From: Armatimonadota bacterium
Lineage (GTDB): Bacteria; Armatimonadota; Fimbriimonadia; Fimbriimonadales; Fimbriimonadaceae
Length of the DNA stretch: 58,264 bases
Assembly (NCBI GenBank): GCA_020438215.1
Contig: JAGQUX010000017.1
Span: 1-58,264 of the forward strand
Direction of reading: 5' to 3'
Within the stretch, counting starts at the first letter, position 1, and the number at the start of each line of letters is the position of its first letter. Position numbers and translations under genes: made by a program. Below the pieces are notes generated by a model. It saw only the letters and a program-made list of their open reading frames with translations. It was not told the DNA's origin and ran no database searches. Shown here one piece after another: positions 32,612 to 41,940 of the stretch.

Positions 32612-35339
32612 TGACCAGTTTCCCCGGCACAACGATGACCTTTCGCACCGTCAAGCCGTCTGTAAACGATTTTACTTTCTCGCTGGCCAGAGCCGCCTGT
32701 TCGAGTTCATCGTTCGCGGTACCCGCCGCGACTTCCAACGTATCTCGCAACTTGCCGTTCACCTGCACGGCAATCGTGACCTTGTCTTCCTTCGCCAGTT
32801 CCGCGTTCGCCTTCGGCCAATCTAGCTGGTAGGTAAACCCTTTGCCACCCAGTGCCGACCAAATCTCATCGGCAGAGTGAGGGGCCGCTGGAGCCAAGCA
32901 AACCACTAGCGATTCCATCGCTTCACTCAGAGCGAGCTTTTCACCTTCAGTAGGTGATTTCATCCCCTTCATCAAGTCATTGAGCGTATTGACCGTCGTC
33001 ATCGCCGCGGCAATGTAGGTATTGAACGCAAACTTTTCAATATCATCCGTCGCTTTTGCGATGAACTTGTGAGTGGCACGCCGGATATCGGTGGACTTCC
33101 CATCTGGAATTGTCGAACCGATCTTGGACTTCCAATCTGCATCAAAATTCGGGGCGATTTCGGAGGCCAAGCGGAAAACCCGGCTGAGGAACCGAACCGC
33201 GCCTTGCATACCCTCATTTGACCATTGCACGTTTTGCTCAAACGGGGCCACGAACAGTTCGTAGATACGGAGCGCATCCGCGCCGTACTGCTCGACCGCC
33301 TCTTCGGGAGTGACCACGTTGCCCTTAGATTTCGACATCCGCACCCAACGCCAGTCCAGGTCGTTCTCAGGCATGTCCTTGGCGTCTTCAAAGCTGACGA
33401 GGATGCCATCCTCACCCACCCCCAGCGTCTCACCTTCGTGCGGTTGTCGGTAGGGAGTCAAAGCCAAAACCTGGCCCTGGTTCATGAGCCGCTGGAACGG
33501 CTCTTTCACATCCACCAAACCAAGATCGAACAGCACCTTCGTCCAGAAACGGGCGTACAACAGGTGCATGACGGCGTGTTCGGCTCCACCCACATAGCAG
33601 TCCACCGGCATCCAATACTTCACCTTCTCAGGATCCCAAGCTTGTCCGGTGTTATGCGGGTCGCAGAACCGCAAGAAGTACCAACTTGAGCAAGCAAACC
33701 CGCCCATCGTATCGGTTTCGCGCCGCCCCAAACCACCATCGTTGGTGGTGGCATTCACGAACTCTTCGATATGCGAAAGAGGGCTCGAACCGTCGTCACC
33801 CGGAGCATAGTTCTCAACATCGGGAAGCATGACGGGCAGAGCGTCATCCGGCACAACATCCGGGTGACCGTCCTTGTCATAAACCACCGGGATCGGGCAA
33901 CCCCAATACCGCTGTCGAGAAATCAACCAATCCCGGAGCTTGTAGTTGATCTTCCGCTCACCAATCTCAGCCGTTTCGATAAAATCAGCAAGTGCTTGGG
34001 AGCCTTGCTCGCTGGTCATGCCATTGAATTCGTTCGCATTCACCATCACCCCGGATTTCGCATCAAAAACGGGATCGAATGTCTTTGCATCCTCCAAGTA
34101 GCGAGCCTTGGTGGTCTCCAGATTCTCTCCTTCTTCCGCGAACGGTTTTAGGTAATCAGTGTCCGGCTCAAAAGTCGGGATGACATCCAGCCCGAACTTC
34201 ACCGCAAACTCAAAGTCGCGCTGGTCATGAGCCGGAACCGCCATGATCGCACCCGTTCCGTAACCCATCAATACGTAATCGGCAATAAAGAGGGGAACTC
34301 GATTATCGTTCGCCGGATTGATGGCATAAGCCCCGGTGAAGACGCCGGTCTTCTCTCGGTTGGCAGCCTGCCGATCCATGTCGCTCAGAGCCTTCGCCGA
34401 TGCCTGATACGCTTCAATCTCACTCACGCGCTCCGCGTCAACACTCTGCTTGATCGTGCGAACCAAAGGATGCTCCGGTGCCAGTACGCAGAACGTCATC
34501 CCGAAGATCGTATCAATCCGAGTGGTAAAGACCCGGAAACTCGATGCCTTCTTGTTGGATTTGACTTCAAACCCATCCAATCCAGAATCTTCGGCGGGGG
34601 CAACAGCAGGATCACCATCTTTTGAGAAAGTGATCTCCATTTCAAACTCAACCCCTTCCGAACGACCAATCCAGTTGCGCTGCAAAGCCTTGATTCCTTC
34701 CGGCCAGTCCACGGTATCCAGATCATCAATCAGTTGCTGAGCGTATTCCGTGATCTTGAAAAACCACTGCGGAATCGCTCGCTTTTCAACCGGAGTGCCG
34801 CATCGCTCGCAGAGACCTCCAACAACCTCTTCGTTGGCCAGTGCGGTCTTATCTTTTGGACACCAGTTGATTTCGGCATCCTTCCGATAAGCCAAGCCCT
34901 TCTCATACAGCTTCTTAAAAATCCACTGCGTCCATTTGTAGTAGCTGGGGTCAGAGGATTTGAAGCTCCGCGACCAGTCATAGCCAATCCCAATCAGCTC
35001 CATCTGATCCTGATAGCGCTTGGCGTACTGGTCAATCATCGGGGCAGGGTGCGACTGCCGCTTGATCGCCTCATTCTCTGCCGGGAGCCCAAACGCATCA
35101 AACCCCATCGGGTGAAGCACGTTGTAGCCCTGCATAAACTTCATGCGGCAGAGGACATCGGTGGGGATGTAGTTGCGGCAGTGCCCGACGCTCAGGCCAG
35201 CACCGCTCGGATAAGGAAAAAAGTCGAGACCATAGAACTTCTCGCGATTTAGATCTTCGCGCGTGCGGAAGAGGTCAGCCGTCTTCCACCGTTCGCGCCA
35301 TTCCGATTCAAAATTCGAGGGTTCGTAACGATCGTTCAT
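32595..35339 (-). CDS. leuS: Leucyl-tRNA synthetase
   Basis: 914 residues, a bacterial-type class I synthetase that charges tRNA-Leu. The HIGH-like motif is in YPSGAGLSVGHCRNYIPTD, followed by HPMGFDAFGLPAENEA. The zinc region is WCPKDKTALANEEV..LCERCGTPVEKR. The CP1 editing domain includes FTTRIDTIFGMTF and GYGTGAIMAVPAHDQRDFEFA. KMSKS appears as RMSKSKGNVVTPEE. The N-terminus NDRYEPSNFESEWRERW fixes the ATG at 35339. That ATG lies inside a perfect 12-bp inverted repeat, so translation may be structure-controlled. Confidence 0.97.
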   Translation of the reverse strand: MNDRYEPSNFESEWRERWKTADLFRTREDLNREKFYGLDFFPYPSGAGLSVGHCRNYIPTDVLCRMKFMQGYNVLHPMGFDAFGLPAENEAIKRQSHPAPMIDQYAKRYQDQMELIGIGYDWSRSFKSSDPSYYKWTQWIFKKLYEKGLAYRKDAEINWCPKDKTALANEEVVGGLCERCGTPVEKRAIPQWFFKITEYAQQLIDDLDTVDWPEGIKALQRNWIGRSEGVEFEMEITFSKDGDPAVAPAEDSGLDGFEVKSNKKASSFRVFTTRIDTIFGMTFCVLAPEHPLVRTIKQSVDAERVSEIEAYQASAKALSDMDRQAANREKTGVFTGAYAINPANDNRVPLFIADYVLMGYGTGAIMAVPAHDQRDFEFAVKFGLDVIPTFEPDTDYLKPFAEEGENLETTKARYLEDAKTFDPVFDAKSGVMVNANEFNGMTSEQGSQALADFIETAEIGERKINYKLRDWLISRQRYWGCPIPVVYDKDGHPDVVPDDALPVMLPDVENYAPGDDGSSPLSHIEEFVNATTNDGGLGRRETDTMGGFACSSWYFLRFCDPHNTGQAWDPEKVKYWMPVDCYVGGAEHAVMHLLYARFWTKVLFDLGLVDVKEPFQRLMNQGQVLALTPYRQPHEGETLGVGEDGILVSFEDAKDMPENDLDWRWVRMSKSKGNVVTPEEAVEQYGADALRIYELFVAPFEQNVQWSNEGMQGAVRFLSRVFRLASEIAPNFDADWKSKIGSTIPDGKSTDIRRATHKFIAKATDDIEKFAFNTYIAAAMTTVNTLNDLMKGMKSPTEGEKLALSEAMESLVVCLAPAAPHSADEIWSALGGKGFTYQLDWPKANAELAKEDKVTIAVQVNGKLRDTLEVAAGTANDELEQAALASEKVKSFTDGLTVRKVIVVPGKLVNVVAN

Positions 35340-35369
35340 CCCGAAAAGGTTTTACCCTTCGGGATGAAC
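35334..35369 (-). promoter_or_regulatory. Hairpin sequestering the leuS start codon
   Basis: GTTCATCCCGAA (35334-35345) and TTCGGGATGAAC (35358-35369) are perfect 12-base complements around a 12-base loop. In the leuS mRNA the AUG (35339-35337) lies in the 3' arm, paired with CAU in the 5' arm. No T-run follows, so this is not a simple terminator; a translational control role is inferred. Confidence 0.6.
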
Positions 35370-35391
35370 TGAGGCTAGGATTCGGGGGAAT

Positions 35392-37653
35392 CTACTGCGC
35401 CGGAGGTGGGGTTCCGCCTCCGCGCCCTCCGCGCCGGATTGTTTGTTCTCGACCACTATTTCTCAAATAAGCGTTTTCATAGTCCGCGTAATAACGGTCG
35501 ATCTGCGCCCGTGTGGAACCTTTGAGTGCGTCGTAGCTACCAAAACCGCCTTGTGCTTCCACGCCGTCAGCCCCTTCAGAAAGTCGAACTTGATCGTAGG
35601 GCAACAGGGTCGCACTGATTGAGATGTTGCTCGTATTCAAGAACTGCTTAAAGAATGACGGGTCGTTCACCCCCGCTCCGCGAGGATTGTAGGCTGCATT
35701 TGCCTTGTTTCTAGCGTAAGACCGAGCATCAAAGATTTGTGATTCGCCATTTTGCGAATTCAATGCTACAAAACCATCTCGACTGCTCATTGAGAACCGA
35801 AGCGATGTCGCGCTACTCAAGCCCGTGGGAAGGAGTTCGGTCCTTTCCATATTGCCAGCAATTGTTATCTGAGCACCATTGATAACCGGAACTCGACTTC
35901 CGGCTTGCTGTAGCCCTTGAACTTCAATGAAACCCCGATCAACAAGCGTAATGTTGTTCAAGGATGTGGTTCCTCCCGGCGAGGCGGCTTGCACTACGTA
36001 GCTCGGGTCGCGGCGACCGTTGTAATACCAATCCGTGAGAAGTTGATAAATTCCGCTGATCTGATTCCATGGCAAGCCACTACTGGTGGCCGCTTGTTTT
36101 CGCTGATCTGCACTCAATGCACCATAAATCATCAGAGGGAAGTAATCGTTGCCATGCACATCCCGGATTTCTTGCCCCGCCGAAGTGCCAAAGAGCCAAG
36201 ACATCGCCCCCGTATCCCAATTGTCCGTTCCAATCCCGCGCCCAGCGGCTCTTGCATAAGACGCCTTATCGGAAAGGCTAACGAGCCCGTACTGGCGAGA
36301 AACTTTCTGCTCGAGCGCATACAGCGTCCCACGCGGAACCCGCGTACTCCAAGCTGAAATCGGATCAGCCAGCCCCATCACCGACCAATCCCCTTCTTTC
36401 TTGAAAGTCACTTCATCCCAAGTCTTTGCCGTGGAGTTCAAATTATCTCGCGATGCATCCCAGGCTAGCTCACTCGCCATGTGGTCTGGAAAAGCAATGA
36501 CGTAGTTATCCGTCGTCATCTGATCGACGAACGCGTAGTCCACCAACGTCGCTACGGGATCAAGCTTGGTCTGTCCCAAGAGGATGCTCCGAGCACCAGG
36601 ATCAATCCCACCAACAAACGGAAGCATTGCGGGGTCGTTGGTGCGAGCTTTGTCGGCCGTATCTTTACCCCAAGTGTTCCGCTGACCTGCAAATCGGCCT
36701 TGAACAAAGGCCGCCGCAACCTGCTTTGCTGCCGTTCCATATTCATCAAATTTGAAAAACGGCTGATTAAAAGCGTGATTCGAAGAACCGGTGCCACCTA
36801 ATTGCAGTGTCCGCGATGCCGAACTCATTGTTTGCATATTGGCCCCCAGCAAATACATATCAATGCGAACGGAATCGATGTCTCGGACAACCGTCACCAA
36901 AATTTCTGGATTACCCGCGTTGATCGCAGCCGTGAGCACTGCATCATTCCGAAAGGCGCGGAACTGCCCTGGACGTGAATTAGCCGGAATCTTTTGAAGT
37001 TCAAAGAGCGTTCGGCGATAGTCGCTCACCAACTGGTTTGCCACTCGCTTCATCGCGTTCGACATGAACTTCTGCCGTGAATTAGGCGAAAGCGAATAAA
37101 CCCATCGTTCGTTCAGAGGCACGCTAGCCCAAGTTGCTGGATCTTCATCTCGAAGTAGAATCGGCAAGGCTTGATCCGCGAATGTAGCCGAACTTTGACG
37201 CGCACGCGGATCAGCCAAAAACGTTTGTAAAACCGCAACCGAATCAATCTTCTCGCCTGCATTCTTTACATAGGAGTCCGCATCAAGTGTTGTCTTGATT
37301 TTGCCGCCAATAACACTTTTGTGGCGCTCCGTCAAAGCAGGCGTATTGCCTTCAGATCGAACGACCAAATAGCCATCGCCGCTCCCAAGAAAACCGAGCC
37401 CTGTCGCATCAGCAATCTTAGCGATCACCTCCGACATGGGGCGATCCTTCACTCGCAACGAGATAATTTCATCCGCGCAGATCGGTGAAACATCAATCGG
37501 GACACCATGACTCGCCTTCAAATCAGCAAAAAACTGTTTGAGCGTCTGTCCCTTACTAGAAATCGTGACTGGCTGATTCCAGTCATAAGCCTGCAGCGAG
37601 GCGGCAACCACCGCCAAGCAAGCCACTACGGAGAGTTTTCTCAGTCCGTACAT
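35392..37653 (-). CDS. Large secreted protein with an STN-like N-terminal domain
   Basis: 753 residues from ATG 37653, with GAGGAT 9 bases upstream; a TTG at 37668 is less likely. A signal peptide (MYGLRKLSVVACLAVVAASLQA) is followed by a secretin/TonB N-terminus-like unit (about 25-95): VTISSKGQTLKQFFADLKASHGVPI and LRVKDRPMSEVIAKIADATGLGF. The remaining 650 residues match nothing I recognise and end in a Gly/Arg/Pro tail. STN domains occur in secretins and TonB-linked sensors, but no secretin or barrel domain follows. It may be an armatimonad-specific exported family. Confidence 0.75.
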   Translation of the reverse strand: MYGLRKLSVVACLAVVAASLQAYDWNQPVTISSKGQTLKQFFADLKASHGVPIDVSPICADEIISLRVKDRPMSEVIAKIADATGLGFLGSGDGYLVVRSEGNTPALTERHKSVIGGKIKTTLDADSYVKNAGEKIDSVAVLQTFLADPRARQSSATFADQALPILLRDEDPATWASVPLNERWVYSLSPNSRQKFMSNAMKRVANQLVSDYRRTLFELQKIPANSRPGQFRAFRNDAVLTAAINAGNPEILVTVVRDIDSVRIDMYLLGANMQTMSSASRTLQLGGTGSSNHAFNQPFFKFDEYGTAAKQVAAAFVQGRFAGQRNTWGKDTADKARTNDPAMLPFVGGIDPGARSILLGQTKLDPVATLVDYAFVDQMTTDNYVIAFPDHMASELAWDASRDNLNSTAKTWDEVTFKKEGDWSVMGLADPISAWSTRVPRGTLYALEQKVSRQYGLVSLSDKASYARAAGRGIGTDNWDTGAMSWLFGTSAGQEIRDVHGNDYFPLMIYGALSADQRKQAATSSGLPWNQISGIYQLLTDWYYNGRRDPSYVVQAASPGGTTSLNNITLVDRGFIEVQGLQQAGSRVPVINGAQITIAGNMERTELLPTGLSSATSLRFSMSSRDGFVALNSQNGESQIFDARSYARNKANAAYNPRGAGVNDPSFFKQFLNTSNISISATLLPYDQVRLSEGADGVEAQGGFGSYDALKGSTRAQIDRYYADYENAYLRNSGREQTIRRGGRGGGTPPPAQ

Positions 37654-37729
37654 ATTGAAGATCCTCAATTAACTGGGACGACCGGTACTAGCCTAAGTAT
37701 CAGTGAATCTTTTCTTTGTTCCGTGTTGG

Positions 37730-37735
37730 TATACT
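37730..37735 (+). promoter_or_regulatory. Extended -10 element of the rluD-like gene
   Basis: TGGTATACT places an extended -10 hexamer TATACT 7 bases before ATG 37743. No Shine-Dalgarno sequence occurs in between, so the transcript is probably leaderless. Confidence 0.5.
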
Positions 37736-37742
37736 TTTGTCT

Positions 37743-38651
37743 ATGCAATTCCGGGCAGATCAAAAGGAAAGATTAGATAAGTTCCTTGCTCGGATGGTGC
37801 CGGATGTCAGCCGAACTAAGCTCGCCACTCACATCGAAAAGGGGGGAGTGACAGTTGATGGGGAAGCGATCACCAAACCCCGTTTCGAGGTCATCCCAGA
37901 TCAGACAATTGTCGTAGCTGAGCTAGAAGAATCCCCCGCCCACGATCTCACTCCCGTCCCGATGGATTTGGACATCCGCTACGAAGACGATTCATTGCTC
38001 GTTGTCAATAAACCGCGCGGAATGGCGGTTCACCCAGCACCGAGTTCACGCGGCGCAACGCTCATCCACGGCTTACTCGCCAGATCACACGATCTCAGCA
38101 CCGTCGGTGGTGATTTCCGCCCTGGCATCGTTCATCGCTTGGACAAAGACACCACTGGCTTGATGATCGTGGCGAAGAATGATAAGGTTCACGCCCATCT
38201 CGCCGATCAACTCAAAACACGCACTCTTGGCAGAAAGTATCTCGCGGTCATCTACCGTGTTCCCGAGGAGAAACAGTTTGTCATAGAAGGGCCAATAGGT
38301 CGCCACCCCAAAAATCCCACTCAAATGGCGGTGGTCAGCACCGGAAAGCCCGCGGTCACTCACGTCAAAGTTCTGGCCCACTCTGGCTCCAATGCTTTGG
38401 TTGGATGCCGACTCGAAACTGGACGCACTCATCAGATTCGCGTGCACCTTTCCAGCATCGGATGCCCGGTTATTGGCGACAAAGCCTACGCTCCCAAAAC
38501 CCATCAGGCCGGGGAGATGGCTCTCCATGCCGCCGTCCTTCGATTCGTGCATCCCGTGACAGGTAAGGAAATCGAGGTGTCTGTTGAACCGCCTTTTGAC
38601 TTCCAGTGGAGTGGCGAAATCCCTATGGAGGAACTCATCGCATGGAAGTAG
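37743..38651 (+). CDS. rluD: RluA/RluD-family 23S rRNA pseudouridine synthase
   Basis: 302 residues. An N-terminal S4 RNA-binding domain (RLDKFLARMVPDVSRTKLATHIEKG) precedes the catalytic domain with VVNKPRGMAVHP, the HRLDKDTTGLM motif containing the catalytic Asp, and GRTHQIRVHLSSIGCPVIGD. RluD makes pseudouridines in helix 69 of 23S rRNA; the exact site here is by family only. I chose ATG 37743 because it opens the S4 domain and is preceded by a -10 element. Its stop overlaps the radC start by 10 bases. Confidence 0.9.
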   Translation: MQFRADQKERLDKFLARMVPDVSRTKLATHIEKGGVTVDGEAITKPRFEVIPDQTIVVAELEESPAHDLTPVPMDLDIRYEDDSLLVVNKPRGMAVHPAPSSRGATLIHGLLARSHDLSTVGGDFRPGIVHRLDKDTTGLMIVAKNDKVHAHLADQLKTRTLGRKYLAVIYRVPEEKQFVIEGPIGRHPKNPTQMAVVSTGKPAVTHVKVLAHSGSNALVGCRLETGRTHQIRVHLSSIGCPVIGDKAYAPKTHQAGEMALHAAVLRFVHPVTGKEIEVSVEPPFDFQWSGEIPMEELIAWK

Positions 38652-39301
38652 TCCGCGAGCACGCCTACAGCCGCGCCCAGAATGTCGGCCTTCAAGCTCT
38701 CAGCAATGTCGATCTGCTCGCCATCGTTCTCAGCCGAACAGAGCGCGACCTTGCCGAAAACGAATCCGAAGCCACAAAGCTACTCACCAGATACCCAGGT
38801 GCTCGGCTCGCCGACCTTGGCCTTCTGGATTTGGAAGACGCCGCTGGCCTTGAATCCTTCGAGGCAACTCGTGTTCTCGCCTCCATGGAGCTCGGGCGCC
38901 GCATCGCCGGGTCAGGGAAGCAAGCCGTCCAGGAAGTCAACAACGATCAAGACGCATACCGCCTTTTCCGCTACCTGGAAAAAGAGTCGAGAGAGCACTT
39001 CTGTGTCGCTTCGCTGAACTCAAAGAATGGAGTCATCGCCGTCAAAACCATTCACATCGGCACGCTTAATATGTCCATTGTCGGTCCGCGAGAAGTGTTT
39101 CGGGAAGCTGTCCGATCCAATGCCGCTTCCATCATCCTCGCCCACAACCATCCCAGCGGTGATCCCACTCCCAGCCCCGAAGACATAGAAATCACTCGTA
39201 AGTTAATCGAAGTCGGTGCAACTCTGGATATCCGCGTCCACGACCACGTCATCATTGGTGATGGGCGGTTCACCAGCCTCTACCAAGAGCGGCTGCTCTA
39301 A
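38642..39301 (+). CDS. radC: RadC-family JAB1/MPN+ protein
   Basis: 219 residues from ATG 38642, within the end of the rluD-like gene. A short helix-hairpin-helix-like N-terminal part (LQALSNVDLLAIVLSR...LGLLDLEDAAGLESF) leads to the JAB1/MPN+ domain with the metal motif HNHPSGDPTPSPEDIEIT and upstream FCVASLNSKNGVI. RadC is linked to DNA repair and competence, but its biochemical role is unsettled. The coding strand is extremely C-rich. The stop overlaps the convergent FGE-like gene by 4 bases. Confidence 0.92.
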   Translation: MEVVREHAYSRAQNVGLQALSNVDLLAIVLSRTERDLAENESEATKLLTRYPGARLADLGLLDLEDAAGLESFEATRVLASMELGRRIAGSGKQAVQEVNNDQDAYRLFRYLEKESREHFCVASLNSKNGVIAVKTIHIGTLNMSIVGPREVFREAVRSNAASIILAHNHPSGDPTPSPEDIEITRKLIEVGATLDIRVHDHVIIGDGRFTSLYQERLL

Positions 39302-40263
39302 TCCTTAACGCAGCGGAATCCTGTGTGGCTCAATCCCGTATCCGGTGAAGTTTTCATACGTGCGCTCGGACGATATCCCCGGCAGTAGTTATCGGAACAA
39401 AGGTAGCTGCCCCCACGGATCACGCGCTTGGCAACGGTCGGATCATCGGGATCATGGCTCGCTTCTGGCCCTTTCAGTCGGTCGATCCCTTTCATGTCGT
39501 AAGCCTTGGCGTGATACCAATCGGAACACCACTCCCAGACGTTGCCCGCCATGTCATAGAGGCCGTACCCATTCGGATCGAACGACTTGACTGGGGCCGT
39601 CGCAATAAATCCATCCGAACCTTCGTTTTTGACGGGGAACTCGCCTTGCCAAACATTGGTTTTGACTGCCCCCACGTTCGGCGGCTCTTGCCCCCAAACA
39701 AACGGTTCACCGAGCAGTCCACCCCGCGCGGCGATCTCCCATTCATGCTCACTCGGGAGGCGTTTACCCGCCCACTCGCAATAGGCCAGCGCATCATCGT
39801 AAGCAACATGAACAACTGGGTGATTGGGTTCCGGCTTAGAATCTGGCCCGAAAGGATGTTTCCAACTCGCACCTTCGACGAATTGCCATTCACCGCCGCC
39901 AGAATCGTTCATCACAAATACTAATGAGCCCGGAGGGAACTTGGTGCCATCGGGAAGCTCACCCGCCTTTTCCGCGACGGTTTCGTAGCCCGTTGCATCC
40001 ACAAAATTCTGGAATTGCTCGACGGTCACTTCGGTCTCGTCCATCCAAAAGCCAGGTGTTTCGACATCGTGAGTCGGCTTTTCATCGGCCAGCCCTTCTT
40101 CACTTCCAACAAGGTAGATCCCGGCGGGAATCCAAACCATCCCATCTTGCGGCTCTTTCGTTACTGGAGCCGGAGGCTCCGACTGAACCACCGGTTTGGG
40201 TGCAGGTTGAGAAGAACAACCTGCCAGCACTGCCAAAACCAAAATCGCACTCCAAATCTTCAT
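39298..40263 (-). CDS. Formylglycine-generating-enzyme-family lipoprotein
   Basis: 321 residues. A lipoprotein signal with lipobox LAGC is followed by a Pro-rich linker and the FGE/SUMF1 domain: GMVWIPAGIYLVGS, MDETEVTVEQFQNFV, GKRLPSEHEWEIAARGG and YGLYDMAGNVWEWCSDW. Both active-site cysteines of true FGE are present in RGGSYLCSDNYCRGYRPSAR (Cys289, Cys294). It may convert a sulfatase Cys to formylglycine, here outside the cytoplasm. Many relatives lack these cysteines and only bind ligands. No sulfatase gene is nearby. It is coupled to the MFS gene by a 4-base overlap. Confidence 0.85.
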   Translation of the reverse strand: MKIWSAILVLAVLAGCSSQPAPKPVVQSEPPAPVTKEPQDGMVWIPAGIYLVGSEEGLADEKPTHDVETPGFWMDETEVTVEQFQNFVDATGYETVAEKAGELPDGTKFPPGSLVFVMNDSGGGEWQFVEGASWKHPFGPDSKPEPNHPVVHVAYDDALAYCEWAGKRLPSEHEWEIAARGGLLGEPFVWGQEPPNVGAVKTNVWQGEFPVKNEGSDGFIATAPVKSFDPNGYGLYDMAGNVWEWCSDWYHAKAYDMKGIDRLKGPEASHDPDDPTVAKRVIRGGSYLCSDNYCRGYRPSARMKTSPDTGLSHTGFRCVKD

Positions 40264-41525
40264 TCCGTCACCTCGACAGAGTCTACTGTCTGATCCGGTA
40301 CTTTCTTTAACCGCATGGCCAGCGGAACAATTCCAATCCCGAGAATCCCGGCTGCACTCAGCACCGCCATGCGATTCCCGAATCGGCCAGCAATTCCGCC
40401 CAAACTCGGCCCGGCAAGAATTTCCCCCGCGCTCTCGGTTTGCCCCGCTAGGCTGAGAACCGTTGCTCGCACTTTCGGCGAGGCATTCGCGTTCAACCAG
40501 GAAGTAATCAGCGGATCAAATGCACGACGCACCGTCCGCACGAGCAGGAATGCCGCCATTGCAATCCAGAGGTTGTGCGTAATGCCAAAAACAATCATTC
40601 CGATCAGCACCAGCACATTGAATATCCCGAGCGTCTTCACCGAGGTTTTGATATTGCCAAACGCGGGATTTCGGCGCAGATATGTCAGCAAGCCAACGGT
40701 CAATAACATCGCCGTGGAATTCAAGAACGTCCACCAGAACTCTTGTGATCCGAGCACCGCTGGAAGCTCAAAATGCTGTTCCAGCACGTCTTGCCAGAGC
40801 CGGTCAAACGGCTCGGAGCTCAGCCCGATCATGAATACCACCATGATCGCAACGATTAGTCCGCCCTTGCCGCGAATCACCGAGATTCCCGTTCGGAAAG
40901 TCTCCCGCATATGTTCAAAGGAGTTGGTTTTGGTGTCGGCTTTATGGAAGCCTTTTTCGGGAAAGAGGAAGTACACCAAGAACCCGTGGAGCATCATCCC
41001 CGCCGAGCCCACAATGATCGGCAGATTCATCGCAACCAGCACCAGCGGAAACGCCAACCAAGTGCCAATAAACCGCCCCCAAAGCTCCCATTGCTTGCCC
41101 TGAACAAAAACTTCGTCGATGGAAACAGCTTCCTCGTCTCCGTGTTTGAGTTCATCGGCAACCCACGCTTCTCGCGCGCCACTCAGGAATGTTTCGCCAA
41201 TCCCCCAGATGACTGCACCGATGGCAAAGGAAGCAAAGTTCGGCACCAAAGCAATCAGCAGGTGCGATATCCCCCCAAACAAATAGCCAAGTGCAACAGA
41301 GAGTTTACGGGAGTACAGGTCCGCAACAATCCCGGTCGGAATTTCGCAGAGAGTGATGGCTACTTCAAAGATTGTGCCGAGGATGACCAGTTGAAACGGA
41401 TCAAGTCCGCCCACTTTGATGTACCAGATCGCCACCATCGTGACGCGCAGGCCGGAGAGCATCCCCTGCGTCCCGCAAAGCTGGCGGTAAAGCAGGGAGG
41501 GGCGTCTCAGCCAATTCTCAAGCAC
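40260..41525 (-). CDS. MFS transporter
   Basis: 421 residues from GTG 41525, with about twelve hydrophobic segments, for example VTMVAIWYIKVGGLDPFQLVILG, LSVALGYLFGGISHLLIALV and LIVAIMVVFMIGL. The first cytoplasmic loop has the MFS-like IVADLYSRKLSVALG and ends with a central charged loop. Drug or metabolite efflux is possible; the substrate is unknown. It overlaps the FGE-like lipoprotein gene by ATGA, so the two are expressed together. Confidence 0.82.
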   Translation of the reverse strand: MLENWLRRPSLLYRQLCGTQGMLSGLRVTMVAIWYIKVGGLDPFQLVILGTIFEVAITLCEIPTGIVADLYSRKLSVALGYLFGGISHLLIALVPNFASFAIGAVIWGIGETFLSGAREAWVADELKHGDEEAVSIDEVFVQGKQWELWGRFIGTWLAFPLVLVAMNLPIIVGSAGMMLHGFLVYFLFPEKGFHKADTKTNSFEHMRETFRTGISVIRGKGGLIVAIMVVFMIGLSSEPFDRLWQDVLEQHFELPAVLGSQEFWWTFLNSTAMLLTVGLLTYLRRNPAFGNIKTSVKTLGIFNVLVLIGMIVFGITHNLWIAMAAFLLVRTVRRAFDPLITSWLNANASPKVRATVLSLAGQTESAGEILAGPSLGGIAGRFGNRMAVLSAAGILGIGIVPLAMRLKKVPDQTVDSVEVTE

Positions 41526-41556
41526 TGCGTGGGTATACCCTCCGCGAAGTCAGTTA

Positions 41557-41931
41557 CTACGGTTCAAAGAGGAGAAACATGGTTTCGCCTGAGTCGATTT
41601 TCACTTCGCGGCAGACCATGCTGGAGTAGGGAAGCCGCTCCCATCGGCTGAAAAGGAACGTGTGTCTTTCGTTCTCCGGAGATTCGTCAATCTCCAAAGT
41701 TTCGGCTTGAGATCCCAACTGCACTAAGTTCCGCTGGCATCGAGAGATGATGATTGCCTTTCTTCCGAAATAAAAAGCAAAGTAGCCTCCCCAAGGGACA
41801 AAGATCAAATAGAAGAATTGCGGCATTTTCAGCAATGGCACAGCAGTGAAAAAGAGAAGCGAAGTGCAAATCGCATTTGCCAACTGTAAAATGGAGATGA
41901 CCTTCAGCTTTTTCAACGACACCAGTTTCAT
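41557..41931 (-). CDS. Small membrane protein A of a tandem pair
   Basis: 124 residues: two hydrophobic helices (VISILQLANAICTSLLFF, FYLIFVPWGGYFAFYFG), then a soluble tail with WERLPYSSMVCREVKIDSGETMFLLFEP. The tail resembles that of the next upstream gene (R..LPF..REVK..SG....LL), suggesting a diverged duplicate. Family unknown. It lies 9 bases after its neighbour and probably shares its transcript. Confidence 0.6.
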   Translation of the reverse strand: MKLVSLKKLKVISILQLANAICTSLLFFTAVPLLKMPQFFYLIFVPWGGYFAFYFGRKAIIISRCQRNLVQLGSQAETLEIDESPENERHTFLFSRWERLPYSSMVCREVKIDSGETMFLLFEP

Positions 41932-41940
41932 TGCGACATA

